Part shown: positions 52,714 through 63,611 of the stretch, piece after piece
Numbering within the stretch: the first letter of the stretch is position 1
Layout of the letters: every line of letters begins with the position of its first letter
Assembly (NCBI GenBank): GCA_030760725.1
Contig: JASWHV010000002.1
Location: 61,621,900-61,685,899, forward strand
Length of the DNA: 64,000 bases
Reading direction: 5' to 3'
Origin: Neostapfia colusana
Taxonomy: Eukaryota; Streptophyta; Magnoliopsida; Poales; Poaceae
The notes under the pieces: model-generated
Told to the model about the DNA's origin: nothing
The model's database searches: none
The model's input: only the letters and a program-made list of their open reading frames with translations
Program-made: the position numbers and the translations under genes

Positions 52714-54325
52714 TGTGAGACCTATGTGTGCTGAATACATTGGCAATTAGGATAAAAGTTAGCATTAACATTCAAAGTTTTGAATATTGCCAAAACATTA
52801 TTCTGTGGCAAGGTCCGACAAGTTCTTTGTTAGGTCCGCCAAGTGTTGGCAAGGTCCGGAGAGCTCCTGCAAGGTCCGGAGAGCTTCTGTGAGGTCCGGA
52901 GCTTGTTTTTAGGGAGCTCCCGTGAAGTTCAACTCGTAGAACTGCAGCGTCTTGTTTTTGCTTTTAACTCGCAATGTTTCAAACTTGCTTTATGGGAAAG
53001 TTTGCTTAGTATTAATTTGCTAAGTTTTTGGTGTGTTTTGGTGGTTATGGCTGTTATCATTTGATATGGTTTGCAACATGCTTATGTGACGTGCTCATGT
53101 AAGGTGTTGTGGTTTTCGAACTAACGTGAGTCAAGTCGAGGACTTGTGCTCGGAAGAATTGGTTGTTTATTCATGTGCAGGTGTTGCTTGAGTTCAAGAC
53201 ATGGCTGGTGACGGGATCCTTGGACTAGTCTCAGGGAGGAGATGAGGTTCCAACAACCAAGTTCGGGAGGAGCTGTGGTTGAGTTGATCGGGAGGTCGCG
53301 CAGCATGTTTGGATCAAGGGCAGTGCATATGAAGGTTGCGTGTATGTCGTTGGAAGGTGTTTGCACGTGTGCAAGGAGTGCATGGACGTGGTAACATTGT
53401 TCCAAGGCGTGATGAAGAGAAGTGGACGTAAAGAATTGGTCGGAAAGGTCCAACCGGCTGGATTGCGTACTCAGGCTGAGGCTGAGTCAGATATGGCTCA
53501 AATATGGACGATTTGAGTTGGTTATAATAGGATTTCATGCTAGGCACGAAGTTAAGTTGTTTTAGGAATGTTTAGGACGTTCCTAAGGTGTTTGGAAGTC
53601 TCACGATTGCTTCTATCTGCGAATAGGAGAGTCCTGAGCAGTTATGGTAAGTTAGGATACGAGTCCAATTAGGAGTAGGAGTCCTAGATTAGATTGTTTA
53701 GCCTGAGGGCTTGCTATAAAATCAAGGGAGGCCAGAGCTCTCGTGGGTAGAGAACTTTGGGCTGTTCCTCTTGTGTTTCTATTGAATAAAGTTCATAGTT
53801 TCGAGGCGCTTTTGTGCCTTGTTCGTCCGACTTGTTTTTCGTCAAGTTTTTCTCGCCGAGTTTCTGGACAGACCGATGTTGCTTCGGTGTTTCGTTCATA
53901 ACTCAAGTTTTACAGATCCTATTGACGTGATTCTTCTTGGGTTGTCTTCACAACTCAATTATCTATCATCTGTGAAATTTTCACGAGCTTCGGATCTGTA
54001 GTTTTTGAGATACACGAGTTTCTTTGCAGCGTTGCAGATCTGTTTTATATCGGGTAGAACAGATTGATCTTCGTTTAATGTTTTGATCGTATCTCAAGTT
54101 TTACTTCGTTTTTTCAAGTGATTCTTGTTGCATTAGATCCGTGACTTGATTCTCTACCTCTCTACTTGATTTGTCACGGTTGTAGACGTTTGAAAACACT
54201 TGCACACACGGTTTCTTTAACCGATTGATTTTTTGCTGAGGGGTTTTTGTTGTTTCCGCTGCGAAAAGTTTTAATCTACCATTCACCCCCCTCTGGTAGC
54301 TTTTCACGTGCTCTTCGATCCTACA
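52714..54325 (+). repeat. CopD 3' LTR (1612 bp)
   Basis: It matches the 5' LTR with scattered substitutions and one extra ~20-bp unit near 52857-52880. It ends CGATCCTACA and is followed by ACATC. Confidence 0.92.
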
Positions 54326-54330
54326 ACATC

Positions 54331-54890
54331 ACACGCCAAATTGGTAGAATGTCCAGTTGAATGCAAACTGTTCAGAAAACAGGACAGATGCAAATCTCTC
54401 TGGATGTTTCTGTAAAACACTTATAACATTCTGTAGAAAAATTCTTAAGGGTCATATGATACACCGTTGGAAAGGTTATGAGATAAGAAACATTATTGTA
54501 GTTCAGAGTTTGTTCAGATTCCTATTGTATTTGCATATACAACTGTGATAAAACCAGCCACATACAAAGGAGATGCTGGCAAATTTTATCCAGGAATTCT
54601 GTCAATTTTGAAAAATCATAACTCTTGATCCAAAAGTGATATAGAATCATGTGAATACTCGTTGGAAAGATATTGGAGTTAAATTTAACTTTGGTATACA
54701 ACTTGAGTGATGAAAATGCTTCTGACTGGGTAAAAGTCTAGATTTAGTGCATCAAGGTCTGTTCTGTACAAAGGAGGAAAAATGAGTAATATCGTGCAGA
54801 CTAGTACAAGTTATGTGCCCCAAAAGCACCTGTTGGTGTCCCGAACGCCATTCGGTGATATGTAGGCCCCTGTACGATTAACTCCTTAGA
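54331..54890 (+). other. GypC internal region right of CopD, non-coding
   Basis: A continuation of the diverged spacer repeats (TCATATGATACACCGTTGGAAAG, ATCATAACTCTTGATCC). No frame is recognised; the N-terminal gag of GypC is missing or unrecognisable. Confidence 0.5.
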
Positions 54891-54892
54891 GA

Positions 54893-55320
54893 TTGATTGC
54901 TGGTCAAGTACCACAACTTGCACCACCTCCAGAGCAGCAGCATCAGATGGTGGTTTGTACTCCATCGCTGCAGCTATATGTATCTAACTCCAACCACGAG
55001 TTAGAGAAGAGCCGGAGAGACATCCGTGCTCTACTTGTGGTCGGATGGGCCATTATGCTAGGTATTGTATGGAGGAAATTCAAGGTTGCGGATCATCATA
55101 CTTTCAATGATCAGATCCATAACTATATCTGCAGAAAAGAGGGCAGACAAGGGGCAACATTCACTACACAGTGAGTGATGATGTTCCAGAAGGAGAAGCC
55201 GTGTTATCAGAGATGTTTCTCTGAATCGGCTACCGGTATTAATTCTATTGGACTTAGGTGCCACACCTAGCTTTGTTAGTCCATCTTTTGTGGCTCAACA
55301 TCAGCTCCAAACCAATTTTA
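54893..55320 (+). pseudogene. GypC Gag C-terminus and protease remnant
   Basis: Frame changes are needed to read it. A Gln/Pro-rich stretch (PPPEQQHQM) is followed, in another frame, by a CCHC knuckle at 55027-55068 (CSTCGRMGHYARYC). Then comes DVPEGEAVLSEMF and a protease-like ILLDLGATPSFVS near 55240, where DSGA has become DLGA. Later residues include DIILGMSWLNYHRV (about 55447). Confidence 0.78.
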
Positions 55321-55439
55321 CAAAGAGGTAATACCTCATATCTTCGCCGGGGCAGCATTACAAGAAGTGATGTTGTTTTCCGAGCACCTCATTGTTTGCG
55401 GGTTAGACTATAACCCACGACCCTCCTTATTCTTGGGGT

Positions 55440-56500
55440 CTGAAGGTCGACATTATTTTGGGGATGTCGTGGTTAAATTACCACAGAGTGGTTCACAACA
55501 TCAGTTTTCGAACCGTTAAGCTCAAACTCCCACGGCACGGTCTTCATATATTAGTTCTGGGCGCCTATCGGCAACAGATTGCAATATTAAACCACTTGGA
55601 AACTGTTTAGATAGAGGGCAGTACGGTGGTACGTAGATTTCAGGGGTGTTTCCCAATTATTACCATGCATACCGCCCGAACGGGACGTAGAGTTCAAGAT
55701 GAAACTTGCGCCGGGAACACCACCGAGTTTGTGAAGGCCGTACAAAATGGCACCCAATGGATGGGCAGAGTGGAAGACACCGCTAAATAACCCTATGAGC
55801 AAAGGTTTTATACGACTGAGTCGTTACCTTGGGGTATTCAGCATTGTTTGCAAAGGAGAAGCACGAAACACTACGACTTTGTGTAGTGCTCGTCTGCTTA
55901 ACACTGTGGCAATCAAGAACCAGTACCCGTTACCACAGATCGACGTATTGTTTGATCAGTTGGTCGAAGCAAAGATCTTCTCCATAATGGATTTAAGATC
56001 AGGGTACCATCATATTAAGATGCGGGCTGAGGATATTCTAAAGACAGCTTTTCGACGAGGTACGGTATTTATGAGTACCTGGTCATGTTCCTTGGTTCCA
56101 CCAATGCTCCAGCTCACTTCATGTATCTAATGAACACGGTATTCATGCTGGAGCTGGAAAAGTTTGTCGTGGCCTTCATCGACGACCTGCTGGTTGATTC
56201 CAAGTCAGAGGAAGAACATGAGAAGCACCTGTGTATAGTCTTGCAAAGGCTGTGGGATCACAAGCTATACGCAAAATTCAGCAAGTGCGAATTCTAGATA
56301 TCAAAAGTACTTTTTCTCGGGCATATCATCTCAGCTAAGGGCATCGCTGTAGGCCCAAGTAAGGCCGCACAAGTGCTGCATTGAAAGTCCTTGAGAACTG
56401 TTCACGAGGTACGGAGTGTCCTCGGACTCGTGGGACATTATCGGAAGTTCATCCTAAACTTCTCGAAGATTGCCAAGCCTATGACAGAGCTGCTAAATAA
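55440..56500 (+). pseudogene. GypC protease end and reverse transcriptase, decayed
   Basis: It begins with DIILGMSWLNYHRV, then a scrambled stretch. RT follows: VAIKNQYPLPQIDVLFDQL and IMDLRSGYHHIKM (~55905-56050), a frameshift, STNAPAHFMYLMN, VVAFIDDLLVDSK (F-I-D-D), FLGHIISAKGI, and stops after KCEF and VLH. The active site is recognisable but the protein is not translatable. Confidence 0.83.
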
Positions 56501-56504
56501 GGCT

Positions 56505-57202
56505 ACCAAATATGTTTGGAGTCCAGTGAAGCAGCATTCAAGACTTTAGTCAAGCACCTGACATCAGCACAGGTTTTGGCGCAGCCAGACACAACAAAAC
56601 CGTTCGATGTGTACTGCGATGCATCCGGCATTGGGCTCGGATGTGTGCTGATGCAAGACCGAAGGGTGGTCGCGTATGGATCACGGCAGCTTAGTAACCA
56701 TGAGCAAAATTATCCAACCCACGACTTGGAGCTCGCTGCCGCCGTGGTACTTGCACTGAAGATGTGGAGGCACTACCTACTCGGTAACCTCGTACACTTA
56801 TATACCGACCACCAAAGCCTCAAGTACATATTCACTCAGAAAGAGCTGAACATGAGACAGCGAAGATGGTTAGAATTGATAAAGGATTACGAAATAGAGA
56901 TCCATTATCAACCGGGCAAGGAAAACGTAGTGGCAAATGCGCTAAGCTGCAAGTCACACGTCAACGATCTGACCATCACGCCGTTTGGAGAGAGCGAGCC
57001 ACCATTACGTGTGGTTCCCCCTAGAGCTCTCTACAATTTAGCTTTTATCCCCACCATCCGTGAAGAAAGGGTGGCAGCCCAGAAACAGGACAGGGGCATG
57101 TCACATTTGCGGAGACATATAGATAGTGGGGAGTTAAAATGTTTCCGGAAAGACAGAGACGACGTCCTGTGGTTTAAAGGACAAAATTGTCGTACCACGT
57201 AA
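56505..57202 (+). pseudogene. GypC RNase H and integrase N-terminal linker
   Basis: A 228-codon frame with DVYCDASGIGLGCVLMQ, NYPTHDLELAAAVVLALKMWRHYLLG, LYTDHQSLKYIFTQ, and YQPGKENVVANALSCKSH (DAL to NAL change). It then enters a linker and stops near CRTT. The integrase HHCC and DDE domains that should follow are absent. Confidence 0.85.
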
Positions 57203-57265
57203 CCCGGAATTTGGAAAGTAAATTTTGGATGGGGTTCACTTGTTAAGATTTCTATTCACTCCGAT

Positions 57266-57597
57266 TCATCGGTCCATTTCAGGTTTTGAGAAGATGTGGC
57301 TCTGTTGCATACCGGCTAGAATTACCAACGATATTCACCGGTGTGTATGACATCTTCCATCATTCTCATCTGAGGAAGTGTCTCAAATGTTTAACCACCA
57401 CTCAGCTAGAGAACATCGGGGAACTGAAACCAGATCTCACACCTCAGGAGGGACTGGTTCAGATCATCGACATAAAGGACCGAACCACATGCCACCATAC
57501 GTTGTGGTTCTATAAAGTTTTAGGGAGTTGTTACTCCAAGGTTGAAGCGACATGGGAGAGCGAAGGATTTCTTCGCGCCAATCATCCCGACCTTTGA
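57266..57597 (+). pseudogene. GypC integrase C-terminus with chromodomain-like tail
   Basis: It resumes at FIGPFQVLRRCGSVAYRLEL, then VYDIFHHSHLRKCLK and a chromodomain-like end (LWFYKVLGS, EATWESEGFL). Between this and the RNase H end only ~70 bp remain, so roughly 0.7-0.8 kb coding for the integrase core has been lost. Confidence 0.8.
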
Positions 57598-57649
57598 CGT
57601 CACACATCCTATGAGTTTTCCACCATCCTCCCTCTCATTTTTACCTTAT

Positions 57650-57666
57650 AATCTCGGGACGAGATT
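57650..57666 (+). repeat. Hairpin upstream of GypC polypurine tract
   Basis: AATCTCG-GGA-CGAGATT, the GypC version of the hairpin seen before the tract in GypA and GypB. Confidence 0.75.
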
Positions 57667-57671
57667 CTTTT

Positions 57672-57684
57672 AAGGGGGGAGGAA
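57672..57684 (+). other. GypC polypurine tract
   Basis: AAGGGGGGAGGAA directly before TGTAAAGGTCCC. Confidence 0.87.
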
Positions 57685-60600
57685 TGTAAAGGTCCCAAAA
57701 ATATGAACACAAAGAAACTTATGCTTGCACAAAGTTAGTTCATATGTAGGAAAAATGGGACTTGTTTAAACTTTTTCACATGTGATAATACACATGAAAG
57801 CTCCCTCCACACAAGTTCAATGGTTATTTGAAAACATGGAACAAAAAGGAATTTGACACCAAGTACGGAAGTACCCATATGTGTGAGAGAGATAAATTCA
57901 GATTTTGGAGCAAGTTGGTTCCACTCAAAAATTCATATGAGATTAGCACAATGGTTTTCAAAACTGTTGTATTAAAAATCTCATTTGCAGTAGCCAAATC
58001 AAAGAGCAGGTTTCATATTTGAGTTCTTTAGGTCCAAATTAGGGGGTAGGCAAAGTCTCATGAACTTTTGAAGATATTTGCTACCCATTTCCAATTAGAC
58101 ACAAATGTACAATGAATTCAAATGCCTATTTGAATTTGGATGAATTGTGCCCAATTATCCAAATACAGTACAGTTCTCAACTCCACACAATTGAATTTCA
58201 TCACTTGCCAATTTTGGGATATTTTAGAAGAGATAAGGGGGAGATGGGACCCACATGTCATATGTACCAAAATATCTATACAAAGGATTTGAGTCTCTGT
58301 TTTGCTGTCTTCAGGGGATCGACAGCAGCTGCTCGGGACAGCACGCCGGCAGCTGGTCGACCGCCCCCGCAACCGACTCCAGCGTCGATTCAGGCCCCCT
58401 CAGCGGTCTCATCCACCCACAACGTGCGTCTTCCTCTGATCACGGACAGAGCACAGAGGCTCTTCCTCTCCCTCACGCAGAGCCGAGCGAGAACACTGCC
58501 GCCATCACTGATCGATCGGCAGCCAGCTCAAACGGGCGCGAGCAGCAGCTGGTCAGTAGCCAAATAGCACTGGCGCAGCTCCCTCTCCCTCCTCAACGCG
58601 TCCCTGACCGGTGATCGGCTCTCCAACCCCGGGAGAAACGCGGCCGCGCGAAGGCCGAACATGACCCGATGAGGAGGCTTCCGCGGGCAGCCCAACCGGG
58701 CGCTTGTCACGGCCAAGTACAGGCGCCCTTGGACGCGCCAAGGTACCGTGCTGCTCGCCTCCCAGCCTCAGGCCATGTCATGAAGCACCCCGAGAGAATT
58801 TGGAGAAGATTCTCCAGGATACCCGGATCGACCTCCCGGCATGGTAACCCCAAATTACCTCTCAATTCTCATTCTGTGGGCGTCAAAGTTTGCACAAAGG
58901 GCCCAAAGGGGTAGGCGATCCTTTGCTCTTCACGGTTCAAGCCTGAAACCGCACCTAGAGCGAGTATTTCGTGGTTTTCTACCGGCAACCGAACCGGGGG
59001 ACCGCGGTCGCACGGTGAAAGCTTATTTGCCATAGTTGCCGAACGTTTTTGATGCTAGGTTGAGATTCCCCATCATTCACTGGTGCTGTAGCACCGTAAT
59101 GCCAAGCTTTTAGCGTACTAGGATGACCGGCCGACGTCACCGATGAGGTGTCGGGCTGCCGCAGCGTCGCTAGCTACCGTAGAGGCTTTGCCGGCTCGGG
59201 GAAACCTCCCCATCGTGCTCAGCAGGGCAAGTTAGGACCTGGCGGTGAGCAAGGGCTCGGGCAGAGGCCGGGAGATCGGTTTCCGGCGATCTCCGGCAAG
59301 GGCGGCGGCGCGGGCACCCTGAGCGCGGGAACTGACCCGAGGTGGAAGAAGGGGTCGGCAGGCCCAGTCGTCAGTGAGAGAAAGTTTAAAACCCTGATCT
59401 TCTGTGGCTGTGGGATCCGGTGTGACTGCACAGAGGAATATGTGTGGCCCCGTGTGCCTTTGTTTCTGTGAGTGAAACGTAGCCCGGACCAACCGTCAGC
59501 GTTTAAATATTTCTGGGATTTTCAGTTTCCAGTTCAATCTTTGAAGAGCCATAACTTTGTGTAGGAATGTCCAAAAATTGTGGAACAAATTTTGTTGTAT
59601 TCCTCTCAAATAGTACTATCCAGGGGTGCATCCCAATAATTAGGAAAATCTCTGGATTTGGCTCCTTAATTCATATAAGGAAAAATATTGTAGGATTTAT
59701 TCCAGGAGTTCTATGTATTGGGAAATTCCCAAATTTTGGCAGGAGATTCTTCCAAAAACACTTGGGCCCTGTTTGGCACAGCTTCTGAACCAGCTTTTTT
59801 ATAAAAATAAGCTGCGGGTGTACCAAACAGTCAGCTTCTCCAGCAGCTTATTAGTTCAGCTGCTTCTCAGAATGAACTAAAAGCAGGATATAAGTTTAAG
59901 CTGCTGTTCACCAACTTTTCAGACAAGCTGCTTTTTTAACAAGTTTAAGTCGTGCCAAACAGGGCCTTGACCTCCAGTAAAAATTTCAGAGGCATTGGAC
60001 CTCATTTGCTTGGTCAAATGTGGTGTTAATTCCTTATGTCTCTGAAAATTGGAAAAATAGAACAGAACTCATTTTCAGATTTTTCCCAATTCATGTGAAG
60101 CTCATATCTTTGTGTAGAAACTTCCAAATTTAGTGATTCAAATTGGGTTAGATTAAGGTTGACAAACTCTATCCAAATATGCAAATCAATTTGTATGAAA
60201 GTCCTTATATTAATTCTGGAAAATGCTTTAAAGCTTTTCAGCAAAAGAATTTTAGAGGGAGTTTAGTTTATCCAGAAGTCCTCAAATTTCGCCAGAATAA
60301 TCATTAGGATGTTATTGAACTCCTGTAAAACTTTCAGCTCATTTGGGGTTGAATTATGTTGGAGAATTCAGATTTCAATGTACTGTATTCCAATGAATAC
60401 AGAGACTTTTCAGAAATTGTCCCAGAGTTAGGAAAATCATTTCTGGGCAATTCATAGCTCTAAAAATCCTAGGAAAATTTATGCAGCCTCTATGAACTAT
60501 AAGTAAAATTGTAGTTCATTCAGTTGGGCATGAACATGTGATTTAATTCAGAATTAATTTCTTTGTGCTTAATTGCTTAGGGAATTATTCTGAATAAAAC

Positions 60601-62618
60601 CCTCAATGAAAAGTGTTCATTTTTGGTCCAGAGCACTTTCACGTGACCAGGAACTCACATGCAAATTTTAATTTCAAATTGAGCCTTGAGTCTCCCTGTC
60701 CTTGTTCTCCAGTCTAGTGTATGTGAATAACAACATAGCGTTGGGGTGGAAATTGTGCGAGACACAATTTCTTTCCACTTTAGCTGCAATTTAGCAAGCT
60801 AAGTCCCTGTGTAGTGTATGACTTCCTGTAAAAATTTCGAAGTCATTGGAGATCAGGACCTTTAGTTATGTCTAGATCATTAGAGCTCATCTTATATAGC
60901 ATTAGGAACTTAGCTAGAGATGCAATGAAACATCTAAGGTAGATTTAGTCTCTTTGAGTTCTTTGCACAACAGAGGCAACAACTTCATCCTAGAATCTAC
61001 ACACAACCTCTGTTCTTAAGAAGTTTTAATCTCTAAGCCTGTGAATTACATTATAAAATACTATGCATATACATGTGGATAGGGTTCACGATGAAGGACG
61101 TCGACGGAGCCATCCCTTGACGTGTGGATCAGTTGAGCAAGTTCAGAAAGATCAAGGGATTGAAGATCACTAACTTCTATTATATACTACTGCCTTACAA
61201 AGCAGGCAAGCTCCGGTTTGCATTAACCTTTTTACAAATTTTTATTGTTTTGAGCACTTACTTGAGTATTATGATTCCTTGCAATAGAGTCTTGTTTGGA
61301 AACCCAATTGCATAGCCAAGAAAACCATGGGTTGGGTTTAGGATTGTAAACCCTGTTAGCTACTGCAAAGCTAAGTTAGGGTAGGATTCGGTACAAGTCG
61401 AGTAGTTGGAACTACTCGCGAGCATAGGCTAGAGGCACTCGACTCGGGTAGAGATAACACATGATACACATGGTATGAAAGATGAGACCGAGCGGAGAGT
61501 AATGGCAGCAGGACTTTGGGGCCTGTGTGCTGTAGCTCCGCTTATGTCCATTGAGGACCGAGCCGTGTGCGGGCCTGTTGAACAAGCTAGAACAGTACCG
61601 AAGATCTACCGGCTATATGGGAACTGGGAAACCGATGTAACTCGGGTAGCTGGGTGTTGAGGCATAGCTGGTCGTTCAGAGGGTAGGTTGAGAGCTTGAG
61701 GTGTAAATCGGCTGGCGGCACTGAGATACGTGTGCAGAGACCTCTTGCTCGGGACGATTGGACCGGTTCAACATTTGGCTGACGGGTGAAAGGTGGTTGC
61801 GTACGACGTCCGTGATGGTTGTTGTAGGCAACATCGAGTACGGGTGTACTTGATGGGTTGTTCGGGTAACCCTGCAGGTGTAAATCGATTATAATCGCCG
61901 TCCCTCGCGGTCAGTGAGTACAACTTGTTCACTGTACCGTGACGTAGAAAGAACAGGCTAGTCACATGTTAAAATGCTGCTGATTGAATGATGGACATTA
62001 ATTGTTAATGATATGCTGTAGTGTAGAGCTAATTAAAGTTCCTTTCAACTTTGGGCAAAGTACATGAGAGAAATGTGTTTCTTGTTTGATTGCGGCTCTC
62101 TCATGTGCCTTAGCGTAAGGTTCTCCACAACCTGCTGCTAAAACTTGAAAGTAAGGTTTTACTAATTAGGCGAGTCCTTGCAAATGAATTTTTCCTCATG
62201 TAAACTATCAATCCCTCATGTAGAAGTTCCATGTTTAGGAGAGAGGGGTCAGTCTTGCTGAGCCTTTGTGCTCACTGCTTGTGTTTGATGCTTTTGCAGG
62301 GTTCTATGAGGAAGGGACTCCCGAAGAGGAGACGGAACCCCAGGAGGGGAACCCCGTCGAGTGGGAGTCGTGCATGCCGCCGTGTTAGTGTGCGTGTGTG
62401 CTAGCAAGGACACGTTCACGGGCTGAACGTGAACTTGATGCGTCGTCTACGCCCATGAGTGTAGACTGGACTTATTTTGATGTACAAATATTCATAAACC
62501 ACTTTATGTAATAAAAGTTTTGCTTCTGCTTTGTACCTTTGATGTGTGTTATCCGGTGTTGTGCAACGCAGCACCCCTCAGCGTGATCCTGGCTCGACAA
62601 GACCGTGGGGTCGTGTCA
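57685..62618 (+). repeat. GypC 3' LTR (4934 bp)
   Basis: It starts TGTAAAGGTCCCAAAA after the PPT and ends GGGGTCGTGTCA. Its last 1.37 kb matches 42157-43531. A GC-rich stretch (about 58300-59480) is followed by AT-rich sequence with a MITE at 59765-59966. Short frames in it show no domain that I recognise. TGTAAAGGTCCC and the end are not inverted repeats beyond TG/CA. Confidence 0.85.
59765..59966. mobile_element. Tourist-like MITE in the GypC 3' LTR (202 bp)
   Basis: Terminal inverted repeats GGCCCTGTTTGGCAC and GTGCCAAACAGGGCC, flanked on both sides by TTG (59762-59764 and 59967-59969). A 3-bp duplication with GGCCCTGTTTGG-type ends fits PIF/Harbinger (Tourist) MITEs. It is rich in AAGCTGCTT-like internal palindromes and has no coding capacity. 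Confidence 0.88.
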
Positions 62619-63611
62619 CTTCGCATTCAAGGCTTGTGCCTTCCCCAGAAGCATAGCGCACAACACACGCCTCCGTCCCTTGCCCATTCGCCATAACGGT
62701 GACAAGACACGACAGCGAGGCGTGACAGCAGAACAGTGTCGCCCAACGGCACTCAGCCACCCAAGCATGGCGAGGAGACGCGGCGACAAGACGGCGTTTT
62801 CATCATCACCTGACACACGGTCAGGGGCGCCCAGCACATCAGACGGAGGGACTTAACTCCCCTGCCAATGACTCTACTCAGAGGAGGAAGCCTTTGATCG
62901 TGTATAGGACACTCAAAGCTCTAGGGCCACCAGTCGAGCACCAAGCCTCATTGTAACCACCCCGGCCTTTAAATATAAAAGGACCGGGGTGACCATGCTG
63001 CAAAAGGTTCCGACTCTCCACACTCAAGATCACACAACGTACAAGCGCTCAAGCAATAGAACAAGCACACCAATGGACGTAGGGTATTACGCTCCAGCGA
63101 CCCGAACCACGTAAATCCTCAAGTTCACCCGCTTTCTCGAGCCCATGTCACGAAGGGTGCCAAGTCTCCTCCGAAAAAAAAACCTCACAAGCTGCTTCCG
63201 AGCAGGCCAGGAGGAGTGTCGCAGCTCACACTCAGAGGCGATAAGAAAGAAGCATCCGGCCAGGCTCAGTATCTCCATGGTGGCACGGATCACCGGCGTG
63301 GGTCCCAGAGGACGATGTTGGTGACGCGACCGGCCACGCCACGCAAATTGCGACACGCACGACAGGACGTCGCGCCCCGTGGGGACCTCTAGAACATGGG
63401 CGCGCATATACGACGGGGCACTCGTGCGCTCACCACTGGTGCCTTGGGTCAGTTCTTGGAGCAGGGACGAGTGGACCTACATGGATTTCAAAGAGCGGTG
63501 ATGCCAGTGTCCATGCCCATGTCCAGGTACTTGCTGCTTTGTTGGCATTTAAAGGGATGGATACGCTCGTCATCAAAAGTAGAGCGAGGCTGTTAACAAG
63601 GGAAACAATCG
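62619..63611. repeat. Partial LTR-like sequence with TATA hairpin
   Basis: Sequence unlike GypC, with TATAAAAGG at 62974 inside a GC-rich inverted repeat (CCCCGGCCTTT/AAAGGACCGGGG). Downstream GTAGGGTATTACGCTCCAG and CGACCCGAACC resemble the R/U5 of grass gypsy LTRs of the Tat type, from memory. Its left part is cut by GypC. No convincing coding frame is seen. Confidence 0.5.
62974..62982 (+). promoter_or_regulatory. TATA box within a hairpin
   Basis: TATAAAAGG in the centre of an inverted repeat at 62961-62988. Confidence 0.5.

Larger units (their letters stand above)
44629..54325 (+). mobile_element. CopD: SIRE/Maximus-type Ty1/copia element
   Basis: Two LTRs of about 1.6 kb, PBS, a long Gag, then protease, integrase, RT and RNase H in the copia order (integrase before RT), PPT, and near-matching target duplications. 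The long Gag with CCHC knuckle and coiled coil and the ~1-kb untranslated stretch after pol fit the SIRE lineage. Pol is broken by at least four frameshifts and several stops, while gag is open. Confidence 0.92.
42157..62618 (+). mobile_element. GypC: decayed gypsy element, split by CopD
   Basis: The order is truncated 5' LTR, PBS, leader (43553-44628), CopD insertion (44629-54325), Gag and protease remnants, RT, RNase H, chromodomain, PPT and a 3' LTR of 4934 bp. Pol order and the chromodomain-like C-terminus place it in the chromoviruses. The integrase catalytic core is deleted, and stops and frameshifts are frequent. No target duplication is visible at 62618. Confidence 0.85.

Noticed and set aside
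58112..59471. Several 100-150 codon frames in the GypC 3' LTR, suggestive of a captured host gene
   Set aside because: No recognisable domain, overlapping frames on both strands, and GC-rich LTR context; the frames do not extend across the region.
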